A DNA stretch of 9,293 nt from Thiomonas sp. GTDB taxonomy: Bacteria > Pseudomonadota > Gammaproteobacteria > Burkholderiales > Burkholderiaceae_C. Below the pieces are notes generated by a model. It saw only the letters and a list, made by a program, of their open reading frames with translations. It was not told the origin of the DNA and searched no databases. This document shows, one piece after another, positions 5,334 to 9,293 of the stretch (positions are counted from its first letter, which is position 1; every line of letters starts with the position of its first letter). A program made the translations under genes and the position numbers. The stretch is from assembly GCA_028706735.1 (NCBI GenBank), contig JAQTVS010000091.1, forward strand, positions 1 to 9,293, in the 5' to 3' direction.

Positions 5334-6409
5334 GGCTGCTCCCTCGCGGGCAAAAGATGCATGGCGTCGGCCTGCCAGCCGATGTGCACGCGGCTGCCGA
5401 TGGGCAACTGCTGCGCGGCATTGGTGGACAGGTCGGACAGCACGCGCTCGCCGCTGTCGAGATCGACCCGCAGCCGGGTGACCGCGCCGAAAAATGTGCG
5501 CTCGCGCACCGTGCCCTGCAACACCGCGCCGGGCGGCGTGCTGCCGTTGAGGGCGTGCAGTTCCACATCTTCGGGGCGCAGATAGACATGCAGCGCGTCC
5601 TGCGGCGCGAGGCCGCGCGCGCGCGGGGCATGCAGCCGCTGGTCGAGCACGGAAATCAGTCCTTGCTCGGCGTCGATCACGCGGGCGGGCAGGCGGCTGG
5701 AGATGCCGATGAACTGCGCGACAAAGGCGTGCGACGGCTCCTGATAGATGGCCGCGGGCGCGCCAACCTGCACCACGCGGCCTTCGTACATCACCGCCAC
5801 GCGGTCGGAGATGGACAGCGCCTCCTCCTGGTCATGGGTGACGAACACGGTGGTGATGCCGGTGTCGCGCTGAATGCGGCGGATTTCCTCGCGCAGTTGC
5901 ACTCGCACCTTGGCATCGAGCGCGGACAAGGGCTCGTCGAGCAACAGCAGCGCGGGCTGAATGGCCAGGGCGCGCGCCAGCGCCACGCGTTGCTGCTGGC
6001 CGCCGGAGAGCTGATGCGGGTACTTCTCGGCATGCGCCGACAGTCCCACCAGATCGAGCATGGAATCGACCCGGCGCTTCTGTTCGGCCGCGTCGATCTT
6101 GCGCACCCGCAGGCCGAAGCGCACATTGTCCGCCGCCGTCATGTTCGGGAACAGGCTGTAGGCCTGGAACACCATGCCGAGCTGGCGCTGGTTGGCTGGC
6201 AGATCGGTGATGTCCTGGCCGTTCACCAGCACCCGCCCGCGGTCGGGTTGCTCGAACCCGGCGATGATGCGCAGCAGCGTGGTCTTGCCGCAGCCCGAGG
6301 GGCCGAGCAGGGAGAGAAATTCGCCGCTGGCCAGATCCAGGGAAATGTCGTGCAGCACGGTGCGGCCGCCGTACAGCTTGGCCACCCCCGCGATTTCAAG
6401 CGTCGCCAT
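5330..6409 (-). CDS. ABC transporter ATP-binding protein (PotA/FbpC/PhnT-like)
   Basis: ATPase subunit that drives the importer, 359 residues. Nucleotide-binding domain: Walker A GPSGCGKT (about 38-45), Q-loop region VFQAYSLFPNMTA, signature LSGGQQQRVALARAL, Walker B LLLLDEPLSALDAK, switch His in VTHDQEEAL. The C-terminal third (about 245-359) is a TOBE-type regulatory domain, including the LRPEDVELHAL segment, as in PotA, FbpC and the 2-aminoethylphosphonate ATPases. The start at ATG 6409 overlaps the stop of the permease gene (ATGA). The frame stays open far upstream, across the permease gene, only because of high GC content. Substrate cannot be told from the ATPase alone. Confidence 0.95.
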   Translation of the reverse strand: MATLEIAGVAKLYGGRTVLHDISLDLASGEFLSLLGPSGCGKTTLLRIIAGFEQPDRGRVLVNGQDITDLPANQRQLGMVFQAYSLFPNMTAADNVRFGLRVRKIDAAEQKRRVDSMLDLVGLSAHAEKYPHQLSGGQQQRVALARALAIQPALLLLDEPLSALDAKVRVQLREEIRRIQRDTGITTVFVTHDQEEALSISDRVAVMYEGRVVQVGAPAAIYQEPSHAFVAQFIGISSRLPARVIDAEQGLISVLDQRLHAPRARGLAPQDALHVYLRPEDVELHALNGSTPPGAVLQGTVRERTFFGAVTRLRVDLDSGERVLSDLSTNAAQQLPIGSRVHIGWQADAMHLLPAREQP

Positions 6410-7272
6410 CAGTGGGCGCCTCCAAGTTGCGCCTGTCCTTTGCCGCGGCCCGAGAGCAGCACGCCGAGCATGGCCAGCCAGGTGATGACAAAGCTCAGCA
6501 AGGTGAGCGCCGCCGCCTCGGTGGCGGAAGTCTGGCCGATGTAGTTGATATAGACCGCGAAGGTGTTGAACAGCAGCACGTTCGCAAAAGTGAATTCGCC
6601 CATGACGATGGCAATGGTGAGCAGCGCCGCACCGGCCAGCGCGCTGGCGAGGTTGGGCAGCAGCACGCGCAGGATGAACAGGCCCCAACCCGCGCCCAGG
6701 CTGTGCGAGGCTTCGGTGAGGGTGCGCAGATCCAGCGCGCGCATGCCCACATCCAGCGCCCGGTAGGTGTAGGGCAAGGCCAGAATGACATAAGGCACGA
6801 CCAGATAGTTGGGCGTGCCGACAAACCAGTCCGGCCCGTGGAACAGCGCGGTGAGCCCGGCCACCAGCACGATGGGCGGCACCACGAAGGGCAGCACCGA
6901 AATGAAATCGAACAGCGGCTTCATGCGCGGGGCGCGCAGGTGCATCCAGAACACCGCGGGCACCAGCACCACCAGGCTCAGCACAATGGTTTCCAGCGCC
7001 AGCCGCAGCGAGAGCCACAGGCTTTGCCAAAGCGCGTCCTGATGCGCCAGGCTGATGTAGGCCGATGGGCCATAGCGATTGCCGCCCTCCCAGAAGCTGA
7101 AGATGCCGGTGGCGAACAAGGGCAGCGCGAAATACAGCCCGACGATCAGCAACAGCACTGCGCCAGACAGCGGAATGCGACGGCCCGCAGCGCTGGAAAG
7201 ACGCGCACCGGGCCGCCCCCGAAGCGCCTTGTCTCTTGCGCGGGGAGCCGAAGGCTCTCGGGGCGGGCTCAA
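6409..7272 (-). CDS. ABC transporter permease, second subunit (PotC-like)
   Basis: Inner-membrane permease of the importer, 287 residues with the chosen start. TM segments include LLLIVGLYFALPLF near residue 40, LETIVLSLVVLVPAVFW, FDFISVLPFVVPPIVLVAGL, the VVPYVILALPYTYRAL region and a last helix before GRGKGQ. The EAA loop that contacts the ATPase is EASHSLGAGWGLFILRVLLP. No ATG exists before the first helix. A TTG at 7272 overlaps the stop of the preceding permease (TTGA) and has GGAG 6 bases upstream (7279-7282), so I take it as the start; it gives an Arg/Pro-rich cytoplasmic tail of about 36 residues. A GTG further in would cut into the first helix. Pairs with the other permease and the ATPase. 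Confidence 0.88.
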   Translation of the reverse strand: MSPPREPSAPRARDKALRGRPGARLSSAAGRRIPLSGAVLLLIVGLYFALPLFATGIFSFWEGGNRYGPSAYISLAHQDALWQSLWLSLRLALETIVLSLVVLVPAVFWMHLRAPRMKPLFDFISVLPFVVPPIVLVAGLTALFHGPDWFVGTPNYLVVPYVILALPYTYRALDVGMRALDLRTLTEASHSLGAGWGLFILRVLLPNLASALAGAALLTIAIVMGEFTFANVLLFNTFAVYINYIGQTSATEAAALTLLSFVITWLAMLGVLLSGRGKGQAQLGGAH

Positions 7273-8183
7273 CGTCCGCTCCAACGGCTTGCACGCCGCG
7301 CGACCAGCGCATACAGCAGCATCACCACCACCATCACCGCGATCATGCCCAGCGCCAGCGCAGCGCCGGCCTGCGGCTCCAGCATCACATTGCCCGACAG
7401 CACATTGCTGATCTCGATGGGCACGAGGCCGATGTTCCCCGAGGTCAGCGCGTAAGGCGTGGCATAGGCCGAGAACGCGTTGCCGAACAGCAGCAGATAG
7501 GCCGACAGCAGCGAGGGCATGAGAATCGGCAGGCCCACTTTGCGCCAGTAGACGCCGCTGCCCGCGCCCAGGCTTTCTGCGGCCTCGCGCCATTCGCGGC
7601 GCAAGCCCTCGATGGCGGGAATGATGACAATGATCATCAGCGGAATCTGGAAATACGCATACACAAAAATCAGCCCGCTCATGCCATACAGGCTGAAGCC
7701 GCCGCTGTACAGATCGATGCCGATGCTCTTGAGCCAGACCGTCACCATGCCCAGACTGCCCAGCGTGGCGATGAAGGCGAATGCCAGCGGCACCCCGGCG
7801 AAGTTGGCCGCCACCGCGCTGAACGAGGTGACCAACGATCGCAGGCCAGCCGGGGCGGCCGGGCGCAGCATGAAATACGCCACCAGCCCGCCCAGCACCA
7901 AGCCCGCCGCCGCGGAAATGGCGGAGAGCACGATGGAATTGCGGAAGGCCGCAACGGTTTGCGGCTGCGCCAGCTCGGCGATGTAGCGCAGGGTCAACCC
8001 CTGCTTGTCGGTGAGCGACTGCGCCAGCAGCCGCAACGCCGGCAGCAGCAGAAACACCAGCACATAGAGCAGAAAAGGGCCGATGAACAACACCGAACCC
8101 CAATGCCTGCGCCACCAGGCCGCGCGGCGCACCGTGCGGGCCGGATCGCCCGCGCCCGCCAGTGCAGTGGCTGCCTGCTGCAT
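7269..8183 (-). CDS. ABC transporter permease, first subunit (PotB-like)
   Basis: Inner-membrane permease, 304 residues, with a basic cytoplasmic N-terminus (RRAAWWRRHW) and about six helices: SVLFIGPFLLYVLVFLLLPAL, SIVLSAISAAAGLVLGGLVAY, an AGVPLAFAFIATLGSLGMV region, LIFVYAYFQIPLMIIVIIPAI, LLSAYLLLFGNAFSAYAT, and ALALGMIAVMVVVMLLYALV at the end. The EAA loop is REAAESLGAG...GLPILMPS. The ATG at 8183 shares its A with the binding-protein stop (TAATG), after a modest AAGG. It forms the transmembrane pore with the following permease. Confidence 0.93.
   Translation of the reverse strand: MQQAATALAGAGDPARTVRRAAWWRRHWGSVLFIGPFLLYVLVFLLLPALRLLAQSLTDKQGLTLRYIAELAQPQTVAAFRNSIVLSAISAAAGLVLGGLVAYFMLRPAAPAGLRSLVTSFSAVAANFAGVPLAFAFIATLGSLGMVTVWLKSIGIDLYSGGFSLYGMSGLIFVYAYFQIPLMIIVIIPAIEGLRREWREAAESLGAGSGVYWRKVGLPILMPSLLSAYLLLFGNAFSAYATPYALTSGNIGLVPIEISNVLSGNVMLEPQAGAALALGMIAVMVVVMLLYALVARRASRWSGR
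7279..7282 (-). promoter_or_regulatory. Ribosome binding site that decides the TTG start of the second permease
   Basis: GGAG lies 6 bases before TTG 7272, inside the last codons of the upstream permease. It is the only well-spaced ribosome site near the beginning of this frame, and the TTGA overlap mirrors the ATGA and TAATG overlaps at the other junctions of the operon. Confidence 0.6.
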
Positions 8184-9293
8184 TACACCTTGACCATCTT
8201 GGCCCAGCCGGCCTTGAGCACGCTCTGCGCCTTTTCGGTCTGCGCCTTGTCGGCGAACACCACGTCCTTGTAAGCCGCGGCCGGGGGCAGCTCAGCCAAG
8301 AGCGACTGCGGAATCACGCCGCGCGCCACCATGTCGTTGAAGCGCGCCGGGTGCGCATAGCCTTCGAGGTAGATGAGCTGGCCGGCGTCGGACATCAGGA
8401 ACTCTTCCCACAGTTGCGCCGCCTTCAGGTTGGGGGCGAACTTGCTGATGGCCTGGCAGTAGTAGCCGCCATACGGCTTGCCATCCGTCGGGATGATGGT
8501 GTCGATCTTGACCTTGCTCGCCTCTTTCTTGGCCTGCGCAATGTTGAGGTAGTCCCAGTTGACGACGATGGGCGTCTGGCCCGACACCAGGCTGGCCGAC
8601 GTGGCGTCGGACGGGTTGAAGTTACCGGCCTTGGCCAGCTTGGCGAAGAACTCCACGCCGGGCAACATGCTGTGGAGCGAGCCGCCGTTGGCCATCGACG
8701 CGGCGAACACCCCGGCGAACGCAGCGCCAGCGCCCAGCGGGCTGCCGTTGAGCGCCACCATACCCTTGTATTCGGGCTTGAGCAGATCGGCCCAGGTTTG
8801 CGGCGCGTTTTTCACCACATTGCGGTTCACGCCGAACGACACCACGCCGAAGTAGTCGCCCCACCACAGGCCGCCCGCATCTTTCATGTTGCCGGGAATG
8901 CTCGCCCAGGTCGCCACTTTGTAGGGCTGGAACAGGCCTTCCTCCACCCCGGCCAACGCAAAGGCCGGGCCGACGTCCAGCACATCCGGGCCGCGGCTCT
9001 GGCCCTTGAGCGACTTGACCGCCTGTAGTTCCTGCGCCGAGCTGGCGTCGGGCGAGGCGCTGTTGACCTTGATGCCGTAGATCTTGGAGAACTCGGAAAT
9101 CATCTTGCCGTAGTTGGCCCAGTCCGGCGGCAGCGCGATGACATTGAGCTTGCCCTCGGCCTTGGCCGCGGCGATCAGCGCCTTGTCTGCGGGCGCGGCG
9201 GCAGCGGCAAACGCATTGCCGACAAAGCCCGGAATGAGAGCCGAGCCCAGGCTGGCGCCAGCGGCACCGGCGGTGAGTTTGAGGAAATGACGG
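8183..9293 (-). CDS. ABC transporter substrate-binding protein, probable Tat signal, 5' partial
   Basis: Periplasmic binding protein (SBP_bac_8/PotD-Fbp-like fold) that delivers the ligand to the permeases. The start lies beyond the window; 369 residues are visible. The visible N-terminus reads RHFLKLTAGAAG, then a hydrophobic Ala/Gly/Leu stretch and an AFA cleavage site near residue 29. The last base before this Arg codon is C, compatible with another CGC, so a twin-arginine motif RRHFLK is likely. An internal ATG at 9103 is past the mature N-terminus and is not the start. Family marks: GPDVLDVGPAFALA, WGDYFGVVSFGVNRN, ADLLKPEYKGMVAL, VNWDYLN and a late EGYAHPARFND. Ligand is unresolved: polyamine, iron, thiamine and phosphonate binding proteins share this architecture. 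The coupled phosphoesterase points weakly to a phosphorus compound. Confidence 0.9.
   Translation of the reverse strand, partial: RHFLKLTAGAAGASLGSALIPGFVGNAFAAAAAPADKALIAAAKAEGKLNVIALPPDWANYGKMISEFSKIYGIKVNSASPDASSAQELQAVKSLKGQSRGPDVLDVGPAFALAGVEEGLFQPYKVATWASIPGNMKDAGGLWWGDYFGVVSFGVNRNVVKNAPQTWADLLKPEYKGMVALNGSPLGAGAAFAGVFAASMANGGSLHSMLPGVEFFAKLAKAGNFNPSDATSASLVSGQTPIVVNWDYLNIAQAKKEASKVKIDTIIPTDGKPYGGYYCQAISKFAPNLKAAQLWEEFLMSDAGQLIYLEGYAHPARFNDMVARGVIPQSLLAELPPAAAYKDVVFADKAQTEKAQSVLKAGWAKMVKV

Noticed and set aside
4569..5585. Long + strand open frame (338 codons) opposite the phosphoesterase and ATPase genes
   Set aside because: Composition is His/Arg/Gln/Ala-rich as expected for an antisense frame in GC-rich DNA, with no recognisable domain, while the - strand encodes two clear enzymes.
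7245..7257. Small hairpin GAGCC-GAA-GGCTC inside the start of the second permease
   Set aside because: Five-base stem in coding GC-rich DNA, easily explained by chance.
6410..7312. Possible N-terminal extension or fusion of the ATPase, since its frame stays open upstream to 7312
   Set aside because: The extension is an out-of-frame reading of the permease gene, Arg/Ala-rich and without helices; ATG 6409 gives a normal ATPase N-terminus.
7273..8115. Apparent 568-codon frame suggesting a fused double permease
   Set aside because: Its first half is the shadow of the upstream permease in another frame; only the part from 7272 onward encodes membrane helices.
6412..8273. Two long + strand open frames (6412-7455 and 7236-8273) opposite the permeases
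   Set aside because: Low-complexity His/Gln/Arg-rich translations without domains; the - strand carries convincing permeases with EAA loops.

Overview
The window is GC-rich, densely coded DNA from a Gram-negative bacterium. Base composition, tight operons and gene content suggest a betaproteobacterium of the Burkholderiales type, but I see no rRNA or other marker that fixes the genus. There are ten genes and no tRNA, rRNA, insertion sequence, CRISPR array or phage gene.

Layout. (1) At 1-1061 on the + strand is the 3' four-fifths of a cytosine-deaminase-family gene (codA-like), cut by the window edge. (2) At 1062-1294 is a convergent intergenic region with strong hairpins and a C-rich/G-rich tract. 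(3) At 1295-4421 on the - strand is a five-gene operon, in transcription order: MarR-family repressor, cytochrome b561, a divergent YceI-like periplasmic protein, a classical YceI protein, and a YgiD/DODA-type extradiol dioxygenase. A perfect 7-4-7 palindrome lies just upstream of marR and overlaps a plausible promoter. (4) At 4512-9293 on the - strand is a second operon, in transcription order: periplasmic binding protein (5' end outside the window), two permeases, ABC ATPase, and a GpdQ-like metallophosphoesterase. Each gene junction in it overlaps (TAATG, TTGA, ATGA, ATGA).

How the genes work together. The MarR operon looks like a membrane/periplasm quinone or oxidative-stress module: cytochrome b561 exchanges electrons between quinol and superoxide or other carriers, YceI proteins bind polyisoprenoid lipids such as ubiquinone, and the DODA-type enzyme acts on catechols. 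The ABC operon is an importer of the polyamine/iron/phosphonate superfamily coupled to a phosphodiesterase-fold enzyme, so import of a phosphodiester-type nutrient is a reasonable but unproven guess.

Points most worth a second look are: the CodA-like enzyme has Cys at the position equivalent to E. coli CodA Asp314, the residue known to discriminate cytosine from 5-methylcytosine; the phosphoesterase has Ala in place of its bridging metal-ligand Asp; the MarR-b561-YceI-YceI-DODA gene set; and the structured convergent intergenic region. Each gene belongs to a known family. Any novelty lies in these residue changes and in the combinations.
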